Source of the DNA: Methanosarcina barkeri 3
GTDB taxonomy: Archaea > Halobacteriota > Methanosarcinia > Methanosarcinales > Methanosarcinaceae
Direction: 5' to 3'
Assembly (NCBI RefSeq): GCF_000970305.1
Contig: NZ_CP009517.1
Location: 4,402,001-4,466,000, forward strand
DNA: 64,000 nt
This document shows, one piece after another, positions 55,599 to 64,000 of this stretch. The translations under genes and the position numbers were made by a program. The notes below the pieces were generated by a model that was not told the DNA's origin, did no database searches, and saw only the letters and a list, made by a program, of their open reading frames with translations. Each line of letters begins with the position of its first letter. Positions within the stretch are counted from its first letter, which is position 1.

Positions 55599-56634
55599 TT
55601 TGAGCACCTACAATTGAAATTAACATCTCCCTCAGATCTTTGCCGCTTGGTGCCAACTCTTCCTCATCGACAAGTACATATTCTTGCCACAGAACGTTAA
55701 GCTGTCCTCTGAGTTCCTCAATCAAAAGCTTCATTTTTGGTTGAACAGCCAGAAGCCCTAGGTCATCGTTTGAAGCTATATAACAATCATCCTCAAACTC
55801 AATGTCAATTGGAACTTCTTCCTTCAATTTCACTTCAATCTCATCTCTTTTAATTGAGGTAAGATAATATTGTGGATTTCTTTCAATAGATGCTTCACTG
55901 TCAATACTTAAAACAAACTTGCCTTTAAAAGGCTTCATTACACCACGTATGGTAACAATGCTTCCAATAGTATCTTTGATATCATCTTCGATATCCGCAG
56001 TGAAATTACAATCAATTGGCCCTTCTGGAGTGTCGATTTGAATTCTTCTGTTTTTATCGACCCTCAGTTCATAAACCCTTCCAAAAACTTCTTTTTCATA
56101 TTCTTCAACAGGTTTGTGCAACATGGATTGTATTACTTCTTTTTGTTCTGGATTTAGTTTTTCTTCAACTTTCCCTGAAAAACCGAAAGTTAGACTTCTT
56201 TTCGACTGCGGGTCAGGCCACATTAAATAGAACTCTTTCAAAACTTTGTTTAACCTATGAGGGTCTTTAATTATTTCACCCAATTCTTCTTTTGAAACAT
56301 CTTTGTGGGAAAGAGCTTCAATTAACTCGTTTGTTGCACAAATTGCCCTCTCACCTAATGTTCCCAACTCTGTTATACCAACTTGAGAGTCGCCTATTTG
56401 CATTTCGGCGTGAACACTACCCATCTCTATATTCGTTACAAAAAGGGTACATGAATCTTTGATAACCTGCGGAAAATCCCCTTTCGGACGGCTTGGATTT
56501 CCATAAAAATAGTCACCCAGATGGAAAATAATGTTTTGGATGTGTTGTATAGCACTAACCATTTCGATTGCAGGTATTTTTTCTTCTCCGTTGATTGAAA
56601 ATGATAATTTCCGTTCCTCGAAAGCCTTGACCAT
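55591..56634 (-). CDS. Unknown 347-residue protein coupled to the HicA-like gene
   Basis: Soluble, acidic, no membrane segment. The N-terminal ~100 residues (KLSFSINGEEKIPAIEMVSAI; FPQVIKDSCTLFVTNIEMGS) look like a compact alpha/beta domain. The middle is helical, and residues about 190-255 are strand-rich (RIQIDTPEGPIDCNFTADIE; SIVTIRGVMKPFKGKFVLSI), resembling an OB-type barrel. GAGGT precedes ATG 56634. It overlaps the HicA-like gene by eight bases, so the two are made together and may bind each other. No family is recognised with confidence. Confidence 0.7.
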   Translation of the reverse strand: MVKAFEERKLSFSINGEEKIPAIEMVSAIQHIQNIIFHLGDYFYGNPSRPKGDFPQVIKDSCTLFVTNIEMGSVHAEMQIGDSQVGITELGTLGERAICATNELIEALSHKDVSKEELGEIIKDPHRLNKVLKEFYLMWPDPQSKRSLTFGFSGKVEEKLNPEQKEVIQSMLHKPVEEYEKEVFGRVYELRVDKNRRIQIDTPEGPIDCNFTADIEDDIKDTIGSIVTIRGVMKPFKGKFVLSIDSEASIERNPQYYLTSIKRDEIEVKLKEEVPIDIEFEDDCYIASNDDLGLLAVQPKMKLLIEELRGQLNVLWQEYVLVDEEELAPSGKDLREMLISIVGAQNV

Positions 56635-56705
56635 GCAACCTACCTCATAATCCTGAATTTTAAAGGCATATATTAGTTTTTTGATATAAGGGTTTTATGT
56701 AAAAA

Positions 56706-57020
56706 TCATGATGCGAGAGTGGGGAGCTTACTGATGAATCCTTCATGGACAAAGAGGTAGTCTTTCAAGAGTTTCGAGAAAACTTCTACGCTGTAATTGA
56801 ATTTAAACAAAGTGGCATCGCGGATTATTAGGTAGTAGGGCTCGGAGAGAATTCCTTGGAGAGATATGAGGCATTTTGTTGAGAGTTCAAGTTTGAGATT
56901 CAGGTTTTGCATTAACAATTCTTTGTTGTTCGTTTCCTTAAAAGTAACTGAACCTCCTGAAATTACGGTCTCATCATTACATTCGTTAAAGTTACCAAGA
57001 ATAAACCTAGAGTCACCCAA
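56706..57020 (-). CDS. Doubtful ORF overlapping the end of the channel gene
   Basis: A 104-codon frame with TTG at 57020, overlapping the last 58 bases of the channel gene in another frame. The non-overlapping part (LNLKLELSTKCLISL, DATLFKFNYSVEVFSKLLKDYLFVHEGF) has protein-like composition. The next start would be an ATG about 36 codons in, with no ribosome site near. It could be a remnant of another gene fused by deletion, a small partner protein, or chance. Confidence 0.3.
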   Translation of the reverse strand: MGDSRFILGNFNECNDETVISGGSVTFKETNNKELLMQNLNLKLELSTKCLISLQGILSEPYYLIIRDATLFKFNYSVEVFSKLLKDYLFVHEGFISKLPTLAS

Positions 57021-58582
57021 CCTAAAAACCCTTCAAACATAACCCATTTTCTGAAATTATCTTTAGGATACCAGTCACCGTATCCAACTGTAGTAAAGGT
57101 TACCATACTGAAATAAAAGCTATCCCAGAAGGTTACTTTTTGGTTCGAATCATTATTGTCCGATAATCTAGAAATACCAGGATTTGGCCAATCAATTTTA
57201 GGAATCAAGCTTAATAGAGTTTTAATTATCGATTTTTGAGCGCTCTCCGCATTTTTTCTATTACGCCAAGAAGCAATAGGAAAACCTAGATAAATAAAAG
57301 AGAATAACAAAACGATTAAACCACCTAAGTGAAACGAACGAAATGGTTTTACACCATATCCACAGGTAAACCACATTAGTATATCGCACCATTTTGAACC
57401 TTCTTTAGAAAAAGGAGTCCATGATTTTTCTGCTTGGCAGCATTTTCTATATTGGTAGTAGGCAGCGTCTGCATCTTCGAACTGTTCAAGGCTTCGGAAG
57501 TTTTGTATTAACTTTACATAGGTTGGTCCATCAAAAACAAGTGAGTTCTCAAGCGAATTCCAACTAACCCGCATTTCTTTGAAATCAGTACCATTTAATG
57601 TAACTTCATTAAATAGAGTGCCTGAGAAATCGACAGCGTCATCAAAATTTGCCCATTGAAAGTAGGAAGTATTGCTAAAACTAACTTCCTCAAAAAAGGC
57701 AGAATCGTCAAAAGCAGAATAAGAAAAAGAAGCAGAATCGCCAAAAGTAGAATACCGAAAATTGGCATAATCGCCGAAAGTAGCAAAAACGAAAGCAGCA
57801 GAATCGCCAAAAGTAGAGTACGTAAAGTCGGTATAATCACCAAAGGTAGATTTCATAAAATTGGCAGAATCGCCAAAAATAGAATGCTGAAAAGAGGCAG
57901 AATCGCCAAAAGTAGCTAGAGAAAAATTGGCAGAACTACCAAAAGTGGAAGAAGAGAAATAGGCAGAATTACCAAATATAGATTTCATAAAATTGGCAGA
58001 ATTACCAAAAGTGGCAAAAGAAAAATAAGCATAATCACCAAAGGTAGATCCCATAAAATTTGCATAATCACCAAAAGTAGTAAAAGAAAAATCTGCAAAA
58101 CTATCAAAATTACATTCCCCAAAAACAGCAGAGTCACCAAAGGTAGTAGTTCTGAAATTAGCTGCTGAAGAACAATTTACGTTAACAAAGGAAAAAGATT
58201 TAGTAAATAGGCAGTTTGAGAAATCTAGATTATTTTCAAAAATCGAGTTATGTATTATGATGTTGCTTTTAATAACTTTTATATTTTTAGGTTCCAAAAA
58301 CCCTTCACTGTAGCAGTATCCAGATTTTAATGATTCATTATACTTTAATTCATTATATTTTGGAGTCGGAACATTTTCAAGCTTAATTTCATTTAAATTG
58401 AACTCTCCAATTATACGGCAATTTGTAAGGTTTACATCTTCTCCTTTTTCAATTTGATTTAAAATTTTACTGGCCTGGATTTCTCTATATTCATCTGCCA
58501 GACAGACCATTGGCATGAAAGTAAGCACGAAAAATGATAACAAAGTCCAGAAAAACAATTTTTGGCATTTCATTTGACACAT
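56963..58582 (-). CDS. Secreted pentapeptide-repeat beta-helix fused to a potassium-channel pore
   Basis: 539 residues. A signal peptide (about 1-29) precedes a ~280-residue pentapeptide-repeat region with Phe every five residues (STFGDSANFMKSTFGDY), about 24 pentapeptides, predicting a square right-handed beta-helix outside the cell. After a linker come two membrane helices (about 410-430 and 515-535) around a pore with the K+ filter TVGYGD near 505. The two-helix pore implies a tetramer. The protein ends soon after the second helix. The repeat DNA has a 30-base period with high identity. The ligand or gating role of the helix is unknown. Confidence 0.85.
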   Translation of the reverse strand: MCQMKCQKLFFWTLLSFFVLTFMPMVCLADEYREIQASKILNQIEKGEDVNLTNCRIIGEFNLNEIKLENVPTPKYNELKYNESLKSGYCYSEGFLEPKNIKVIKSNIIIHNSIFENNLDFSNCLFTKSFSFVNVNCSSAANFRTTTFGDSAVFGECNFDSFADFSFTTFGDYANFMGSTFGDYAYFSFATFGNSANFMKSIFGNSAYFSSSTFGSSANFSLATFGDSASFQHSIFGDSANFMKSTFGDYTDFTYSTFGDSAAFVFATFGDYANFRYSTFGDSASFSYSAFDDSAFFEEVSFSNTSYFQWANFDDAVDFSGTLFNEVTLNGTDFKEMRVSWNSLENSLVFDGPTYVKLIQNFRSLEQFEDADAAYYQYRKCCQAEKSWTPFSKEGSKWCDILMWFTCGYGVKPFRSFHLGGLIVLLFSFIYLGFPIASWRNRKNAESAQKSIIKTLLSLIPKIDWPNPGISRLSDNNDSNQKVTFWDSFYFSMVTFTTVGYGDWYPKDNFRKWVMFEGFLGWVTLGLFLVTLTNVMMRP

Positions 58583-58839
58583 TTTTTGGTATTTTACCTA
58601 TTAAATTTTGTGAAATTACTCATATTGAAATTTCAAGAATTATGGAAAATTTTTTGTCTCGGCTTTTTGCAGTATTATTGATTTCTTGATCTGTACCTAT
58701 AATCATATATAAATCCCAATCTGCCTCCAAGCAGTGCAAATTTAATATAATGAATGCCGTTATCCATCTAGTATTTCGGACGAGTCAAAGCTTTACAATT
58801 ATCTGATATTCCCCAATCAATTTCACGAGGATTTATAAT

Positions 58840-60663
58840 ATGGACAAATACGAGAAGGTATTCGAGCTGGCTAAACGCCGGGGGTTCTTGTGGAACTCTT
58901 TTGAGCTGTATGGCGGAAGCCGCGGATTTTATGATTACGGGCCTCTTGGGAGCACGCTGAAGAGGCGGATTGAGCAGACCTGGAGAGAGTTTTATGTGAT
59001 CCAGGAAGGGTTTATGGAAATCGAGTGCCCGACAATCGGGATTGAGGAAGTCTTTATCGCGTCCGGGCATGTTGGAGGTTTTTCAGACCCATTGTGCGAG
59101 TGCATGAACTGTAAAGAGGCATTCCGAGCTGATCACCTTGTACAAAACGTCATGGAAGCTGCAGGGACCTTGAGTGCAGAAGAGCTCACAAAGGTTATAA
59201 AAGAAAATGAAATTCGATGCCCGGAATGCGGTGGAGAATTCGGCGATGCTTACGAATTTAATCTGATGTTCAAAACCACAATCGGACCAGGGACTGGAAG
59301 GCAGGGATACCTCAGGCCGGAAACAGCGCAGGGTATGTTTGTAGATTTCCAGAGGCTGTCCCGGTTCTACAGAGACAAGCTGCCTTTTGGGGCTGTGCAG
59401 ATCGGGAAATCTTACAGGAACGAGATCGCGCCCAGGCAGGGTGTAATCCGGCTCAGAGAATTTACACAGGCCGAGTGCGAAATTTTCGTTGACCCTCGCA
59501 ACAAGAAGCACCCCAACTTTGAGCGCTTTGCAGACAAAGAACTTGTACTTTATTCCCAGAAGGCACAGGAGAAAGGCGAATCTTTCAGGATGACTGTAAG
59601 GGAAGCCGTGAAAGCTGGAGTCATTGCACACGAAGTCCTGGGCTACAATATCGCACTTACTAACGAGTTCTTGACAAAAGTTGGAATTGACCCTGCAAAA
59701 CTAAGGTTCAGACAGCACCTAACCGATGAGATGGCGCATTACGCAATTGACTGTTGGGACGCCGAAATCGAGACCGACCGGTTCGGCTGGGTCGAAATCG
59801 TTGGAATTGCCGACAGGACGGACTACGACCTTAAAGCCCATGCAAGGGTCAGCAAGACCGAGCTTTACGTGTATGTCGAATATGATGAACCGAAAATGGT
59901 AACTCGTTTTGTTGTAAAGCCGAACATGGGAAAACTCGGACCTGTCTTTAAGGGCAAAGCAAAAGCTGTAGCAGATGCCTTAAAACAGCTTTCCGAAGAA
60001 GAGCTCTCAAAGGATAAGATTAAAGTTAACGTGGAAGGGGAAGAGTTGACAGTCGGTTCGGATGCAGTGGACTTTGCGGAAGAAACGGTTAAAGTCAGCG
60101 GAGAAAACGTCATCCCTCATGTAATCGAGCCCTCCTACGGGATAGACAGAATCTTCTACGGTATCATGGAACATGCCTATGATGAAGAAAACGTGGCTCA
60201 GAAGGTCGCCGATTCCGGGCTTAAAGGTGCAGAAGAATCTGAAAAGGAGTTCGAAGCAGGAAAGGGAGAAGGTGAAGCTGAGGGAGAAGAAGAAAACCGT
60301 CTTGTCATGCACTTCACAAGTGCGGTTGCTCCGGTACAGGTTGCAGTCCTTCCGCTTTTGACCCGAAAAGAGCTTGCAGATCCTGCAAAGGATATCATTG
60401 CAAAACTCAGGGAAAAAACCCTGCTTGTCAATTATGATGATTCCGGAACCATTGGGCGTCGCTACAGGAGAAACGACGAAATAGGAACGCCTTACTGCGT
60501 TACTGTAGATTACGATACCCTTAAAGACGGAACTGTGACTATCAGGGACAGGGACTCCATGCGTCAGATCAGGGCTCCGGCCCAGGGGATCGAGAACACA
60601 CTCTATGAGCTTATTTACAGAGGTAAAGCTTTCGAATCCTCGGGCAAACCCTTTAACTTCTAA
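58840..60663 (+). CDS. glyS: Glycyl-tRNA synthetase
   Basis: 607 residues, the archaeal/eukaryotic dimeric class II type. It begins with a class II motif 1 region and GGSRGFYDYGPLG. A zinc-type insertion (CECMNC... CPECGGEFGD) lies at about 86-131, RNEIAPRQGVIRLREFTQAE (motif 2) near 192, GIDRIFYGIMEH (motif 3) near 435, and a C-terminal anticodon domain. An acidic, glutamate-rich insert lies at about 465-490. ATG 58840 follows TTTATAAT at short distance, so the message may be leaderless. Confidence 0.97.
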   Translation: MDKYEKVFELAKRRGFLWNSFELYGGSRGFYDYGPLGSTLKRRIEQTWREFYVIQEGFMEIECPTIGIEEVFIASGHVGGFSDPLCECMNCKEAFRADHLVQNVMEAAGTLSAEELTKVIKENEIRCPECGGEFGDAYEFNLMFKTTIGPGTGRQGYLRPETAQGMFVDFQRLSRFYRDKLPFGAVQIGKSYRNEIAPRQGVIRLREFTQAECEIFVDPRNKKHPNFERFADKELVLYSQKAQEKGESFRMTVREAVKAGVIAHEVLGYNIALTNEFLTKVGIDPAKLRFRQHLTDEMAHYAIDCWDAEIETDRFGWVEIVGIADRTDYDLKAHARVSKTELYVYVEYDEPKMVTRFVVKPNMGKLGPVFKGKAKAVADALKQLSEEELSKDKIKVNVEGEELTVGSDAVDFAEETVKVSGENVIPHVIEPSYGIDRIFYGIMEHAYDEENVAQKVADSGLKGAEESEKEFEAGKGEGEAEGEEENRLVMHFTSAVAPVQVAVLPLLTRKELADPAKDIIAKLREKTLLVNYDDSGTIGRRYRRNDEIGTPYCVTVDYDTLKDGTVTIRDRDSMRQIRAPAQGIENTLYELIYRGKAFESSGKPFNF

Positions 60664-60742
60664 AATTAAAAAACCGGTAGTTCCTGAGCTGTGGGCTAAA
60701 AAGCCTGCAGCAAAGTTTTTAGTTTTTTACGCTTATTACAAT

Positions 60743-60850
60743 TGCCTGAAAATTAACAATTACCTGAAACTACAATCACCTGAAATTACAATTACCTGAA
60801 ATTACAATTACCTGAAATTACAATTACCTGAAATTACAATTACCTGAAAA
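60743..60850. repeat. Tandem repeat of a 16-base unit between glyS and hef
   Basis: Six or seven copies of ACCTGAAATTACAATT; the outer copies are degenerate. It lies 80 bases past the glyS stop and ends about 40 bases before the hef start. Confidence 0.93.
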
Positions 60851-60891
60851 TATGAAATTAATTTATCTGAAACGAACTATCCCGAAGCAGA

Positions 60892-63783
60892 ATGAACGAG
60901 AGTCTTTTTCCTGAAAAACCTGGGTTCATGAAGCACCCGCTGATAAAACCCGATACCGTTGAGCAGAGGCTCTATCAGTTGAATCTTGCAGGAAAGGCCC
61001 TGGAAGGCTCAAGCCTTGTTGTCCTTCCTACGGGGCTTGGAAAAACCATTATAGCTCTTTTTGTAATTGTTTCCAGGCTTCAGCGCTTTGGAGGAAAAGT
61101 CCTGATTCTTTCCCCAACAAAGCCGCTTGTAGAGCAGCATGCTACTTTTTTCAAAAATGTGATGGCACTTCCCGAAGAAGAGGTTATGACTTTTACGGGG
61201 AGCATTGCGCCTGCAGAGCGGGAAAAACTTTGGGCCCAGGGGAAGGTCATAGTTTCCACACCTCAGGTAATTGAAAATGACCTTCTTACAAAACGAATCA
61301 GCCTTGAGGACGTAAGCCACATAACCTTTGACGAAGCCCACAGGGCAGTCGGAAATTACGCTTATACTTTTATTGCGGAAAAGTATTTCGAGAGCGCAAA
61401 GAATCCTCACGTGCTCGGAATTACTGCAAGTCCGGGCAGTTCGGATGAGAAAATCTCTGAGGTCTGCCAGGCTTTACATGTTGAAAATGTCTCCGTGAAA
61501 ACGGAAAAAGATAGGGATGTCCGTCCTTATGTGCAGGAAAAAGAGATAGAATGGTTTCAGGTCCAGCTTCCTTCAGAAATGGCTGAAATCCGAGGTTATC
61601 TGGAAAAAATCTTTGATGACCGGCTCGGAACCATAAGAGGCCTGGGTTTTTCTCCAGGCAGCGGAAAATATGTTTCCAAAAAGGATCTCTTGCTTTTCCA
61701 GAAGAAATTGCAGGGTGAAATCCGGGTAGGAGGAGATCCTGCGGTTTTTACTGCCATGTCTGTGCTTGCCGAAATGGTGAAGGTTAACCATGCTGTGGAA
61801 ATGGTTGAGACTCAGGGGCTTGGGCCTCTCAGGAAGTACCTGGAGAAACTTGACGCTGAAGCTTCTTCAAGCAGTGCAAGCAAGGCTTCAAAAAGACTGA
61901 TAGACGATCTCTATATGAGAAAAACCCTTTACAGAGTAAAGGAATGTGAGGTCGAACATCCTAAACTCGAGCTTGCGCGGAAACTCGTATCCGAACAGCT
62001 AAAAGGAAGTCCTGATTCCAGAGTAATTGTTTTTACGAATTATAGGGACACAGCAGAGATAGTGGTAAATGCTCTATCAGGATTTTCAGGAATTGTCCCT
62101 ATCCGTTTTGTGGGACAGGCCTCGCGCCGTAAGGATAAAGGGCTTACGCAAAAACAACAGGTGGAAGTTCTTGATAAATTCAGGGCAGGAGAATATAACG
62201 TACTTGTAGCTACCTCAGTTGCCGAAGAAGGGCTTGATATTCCTTCCACGGATCTGGTATTATTCTACGAACCCATCCCCTCGGAAATTCGGAGCATCCA
62301 GCGTAAAGGCAGGACAGGAAGGCAGCATAAAGGCAGAGTCATTATACTGGTGACAAAGGGTACACGTGACGAAGCATATTACTGGAGCAGTAAGAGTAAG
62401 GAAAAAAGGATGCTGAATAGTATGCATGGGCTTGAAGCCCTTCTTGAGCCTAAAAACTCAAAGCAGAGTTTGAAACTTTCAGATTTTGAGTCCAAAATTT
62501 TTATTCCGGATCATGAGCAAAATGAAGCTGAAAATGAGATTAAAATAAATAACAATTTTGAAAATGAAGATATAACCCCGGAAAATAAGGATCTAATGCA
62601 GGAAAGCAGTAATCTGGCTGTAAATCTCAGTGGTTTTGTAAATAGCAGGGATAAAGCTGTAGATAGCAACTTTTTTGAAGATAACAAGGACGCAGCTACA
62701 GATAGCAATAGTCTTGCAATTAACAAGGACGTAACTATAGATAGTAGTAGTTTTGCAGATATTGGAAACAGGGCTGCAGATGTTAGAGATTTCACTGTAG
62801 ACCGTGGGCGTTTAACTATAGACAGCAGGAATAAGGCCGCAGGCTTAGGCTACAACAGGACGAGTGAGGAAACTAACGAAGATAACTGTGAAGTTGGGAA
62901 AGAAAAAGGAAACAACCAAAAGAACGAAGAAAAAAATAGAGAAGAAAAAAGCAAAGAAGAAAAAAGCAAAGAAGAAAAAAGCAAAAAAGAAAAAAGCAAA
63001 GAAGAAAAAAGCAAAGAAGAAAACGTCAAAGAAAGACAAAAAACATTTGTTTATTTTGAAACTCTTTCCGGAAAGAAAACGGAATCCGCACCTGAAACTG
63101 CTGCAGAGGCATCCGAAATAGGAGTCAGTCCCGAATCCCTGAAAATGGTAGTGGATTACAGGGAAGCAAAAAGTGGGGTTGCTAATACTCTTGATAAGCT
63201 TGGAGTAGAAGTTATTTTTACCACGCTTGAAATTGGTGATTACGTTGTTAGCGACCGCCTTGCTGTAGAAAGAAAGCGCACGGATGACTTTGTAAACTCT
63301 CTTGTTGACGGGAAACGTAATCTTTTTGCGCAATTGTCGGATCTTACAAGAGTATACGAAAAGCCTGTTCTTATCATTGAAGGAACAGAACTTTTTACTT
63401 CCAGGCAAATTAATCCTAATGCTATTTACGGCTCTCTGGTATCTATTTCAATTGATTTTGGAGTATCACTGTTATATTCGAGAGACGAGGAAGAGACTGC
63501 AGCAATTTTAAAAATGCTTGCAAAGCGTGAGCAAATGGAAAATAAACGTGAAGTCAATCCCCATGGAAAAAAGTCAACCAGTACCCTTACTGAGCAGCAG
63601 GAATACCTGGTGTCTGCGATCGCAGACATTGGGCCGAAAGCTGCAAGAAACCTTCTTTTACACTTTGGCTCAGTAGAGGCTATTATGAAAGCTGATGCTA
63701 AAGAACTGAAGAATGTAAAATTAATAGGGCCAAAAAGAGCAGCAAAAATTAGAGAGCTACTTGAAACCCCCTATAAAGAATAA
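60892..63783 (+). CDS. hef: Hef: FANCM-like helicase fused to ERCC4/XPF nuclease
   Basis: 963 residues. The SF2 helicase has Walker A PTGLGKT near 45, DEAH near 146, TASPG and QRKGRTGRQ near 465. A ~190-residue charged, low-complexity linker follows (about 535-725), with six exact 15-base repeats. The XPF-type nuclease has the ERKRTDDF active site near 787, and a tandem HhH domain (DIGPKAARNLLLHFG, LIGPKRAAKI) ends the protein. It unwinds and cuts stalled forks and branched DNA. The linker in relatives is disordered and carries a PCNA-binding site; here it is unusually long. Confidence 0.96.
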   Translation: MNESLFPEKPGFMKHPLIKPDTVEQRLYQLNLAGKALEGSSLVVLPTGLGKTIIALFVIVSRLQRFGGKVLILSPTKPLVEQHATFFKNVMALPEEEVMTFTGSIAPAEREKLWAQGKVIVSTPQVIENDLLTKRISLEDVSHITFDEAHRAVGNYAYTFIAEKYFESAKNPHVLGITASPGSSDEKISEVCQALHVENVSVKTEKDRDVRPYVQEKEIEWFQVQLPSEMAEIRGYLEKIFDDRLGTIRGLGFSPGSGKYVSKKDLLLFQKKLQGEIRVGGDPAVFTAMSVLAEMVKVNHAVEMVETQGLGPLRKYLEKLDAEASSSSASKASKRLIDDLYMRKTLYRVKECEVEHPKLELARKLVSEQLKGSPDSRVIVFTNYRDTAEIVVNALSGFSGIVPIRFVGQASRRKDKGLTQKQQVEVLDKFRAGEYNVLVATSVAEEGLDIPSTDLVLFYEPIPSEIRSIQRKGRTGRQHKGRVIILVTKGTRDEAYYWSSKSKEKRMLNSMHGLEALLEPKNSKQSLKLSDFESKIFIPDHEQNEAENEIKINNNFENEDITPENKDLMQESSNLAVNLSGFVNSRDKAVDSNFFEDNKDAATDSNSLAINKDVTIDSSSFADIGNRAADVRDFTVDRGRLTIDSRNKAAGLGYNRTSEETNEDNCEVGKEKGNNQKNEEKNREEKSKEEKSKEEKSKKEKSKEEKSKEENVKERQKTFVYFETLSGKKTESAPETAAEASEIGVSPESLKMVVDYREAKSGVANTLDKLGVEVIFTTLEIGDYVVSDRLAVERKRTDDFVNSLVDGKRNLFAQLSDLTRVYEKPVLIIEGTELFTSRQINPNAIYGSLVSISIDFGVSLLYSRDEEETAAILKMLAKREQMENKREVNPHGKKSTSTLTEQQEYLVSAIADIGPKAARNLLLHFGSVEAIMKADAKELKNVKLIGPKRAAKIRELLETPYKE
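62941..63030 (+). repeat. In-frame 15-base repeats inside the hef linker
   Basis: Six copies of GAAGAAAAAAGCAAA, differing at one or two bases, encode the pentapeptide EEKSK. Being a multiple of three, changes in copy number would keep the frame. Confidence 0.95.
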
Positions 63784-63818
63784 GTGATGAAAAAAATAGT
63801 GGAAAAGTGACGAAAGAA

Positions 63819-63978
63819 GTAATGAAAAAAGTAATGAAAAAAGTAATGAAAAAAGTAATGAAAAAAGTAATGAAAAAAGTAATGAAAAAAGTAATGAAAA
63901 AAGTAATGAAAAAAGTAATGAAAAAAGTAATGAAAAAAGTAATGAAAGAAGTAATGAAAGAAGTAATGAAAGAAGTAA
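63819..63978. repeat. Tandem repeat of a 12-base unit after hef
   Basis: About 13 copies of GTAATGAAAAAA, the inner ones exact, the last few with GAAAGAA. It starts 36 bases after the hef stop and runs close to the window end. Confidence 0.96.
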
Positions 63979-64000
63979 CGAAAAAAAAGCAAGGAAAAAG

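Noticed and set aside
59083-59631. 182-codon minus-strand frame opposite glyS
   Set aside because: Overlaps the well-supported synthetase completely and shows no family pattern or ribosome site.
62845-63408. 187-codon minus-strand frame opposite hef
   Set aside because: Antisense shadow of the hef linker and nuclease; its phenylalanine runs come from the EEKSK repeats.
63771-63992. Minus-strand frame coding for a repeated FFHYF peptide
   Set aside because: It is the translation of the 12-base repeat after hef and has no ribosome site.

Overview
The window is a chromosomal segment of a methanogenic archaeon, almost certainly a Methanosarcina. Diagnostic genes are methanogenesis marker protein 14, Ni-sirohydrochlorin a,c-diamide synthase (coenzyme F430), the archaeal GTP cyclohydrolase MptA, the chromosomal protein MC1, ribosomal protein S17e, the archaeosine radical-SAM enzyme, an acetate-transporter-family protein and a hexulose-phosphate synthase/RraA fusion. 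Many starts carry GGAGGTGA-type Shine-Dalgarno sites, and the intergenic DNA is long and AT-rich. No rRNA, tRNA or CRISPR array was seen.

Layout. 0-8 kb: a surface-glycan/envelope block (flippase end, dolichol-phosphate-type glycosyltransferase, nucleotide-sugar epimerase, two DUF1616 membrane paralogues, a CPBP protease, a DUF1624 acyltransferase-like protein) with a candidate structured RNA at 3.4 kb. 8.9-10.8 kb: rps17e-dapA-dapB. 11.9-18.3 kb: a helix-turn-helix regulator followed by nine tandem membrane-protein genes that share an LMGWCP N-terminal motif. They are mostly joined by 4-base stop/start overlaps, and four form an A-B-A'-B' duplication. 18.4-25.7 kb: pyrBI between two paralogous DUF5788-like genes, the HPS-RraA fusion (probable AUA start) and a large RecQ helicase. 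26.4-34 kb: a metal- or corrinoid-type ABC importer with two binding proteins, a thioredoxin-like/CcdA fusion and a methyltransferase. 34.3-36.2 kb: an IS200/IS605 element whose TnpB lacks the usual RuvC-II glutamate. 36.3-52.8 kb: metabolic and cofactor genes. 53-58.6 kb: an accessory island with a structured intergenic region, MntA/HepT, a HicA-like gene coupled to an unknown 347-residue protein, and a pentapeptide-repeat protein fused to a potassium-channel pore. 58.8-64 kb: glyS and hef.

Functional links. dapA and dapB catalyse consecutive lysine-pathway steps, and pyrB/pyrI encode one enzyme. The ABC importer genes and the divergent CcdA/binding-protein/methyltransferase genes look like one uptake locus. 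The most unusual element is the nine-gene LMGWCP array: a conserved 5' module in front of divergent membrane bodies, with a fresh-looking frameshift in the last gene. A second pattern is that short tandem repeats (12-16 bases, up to about 34) repeatedly sit directly 3' of stop codons.
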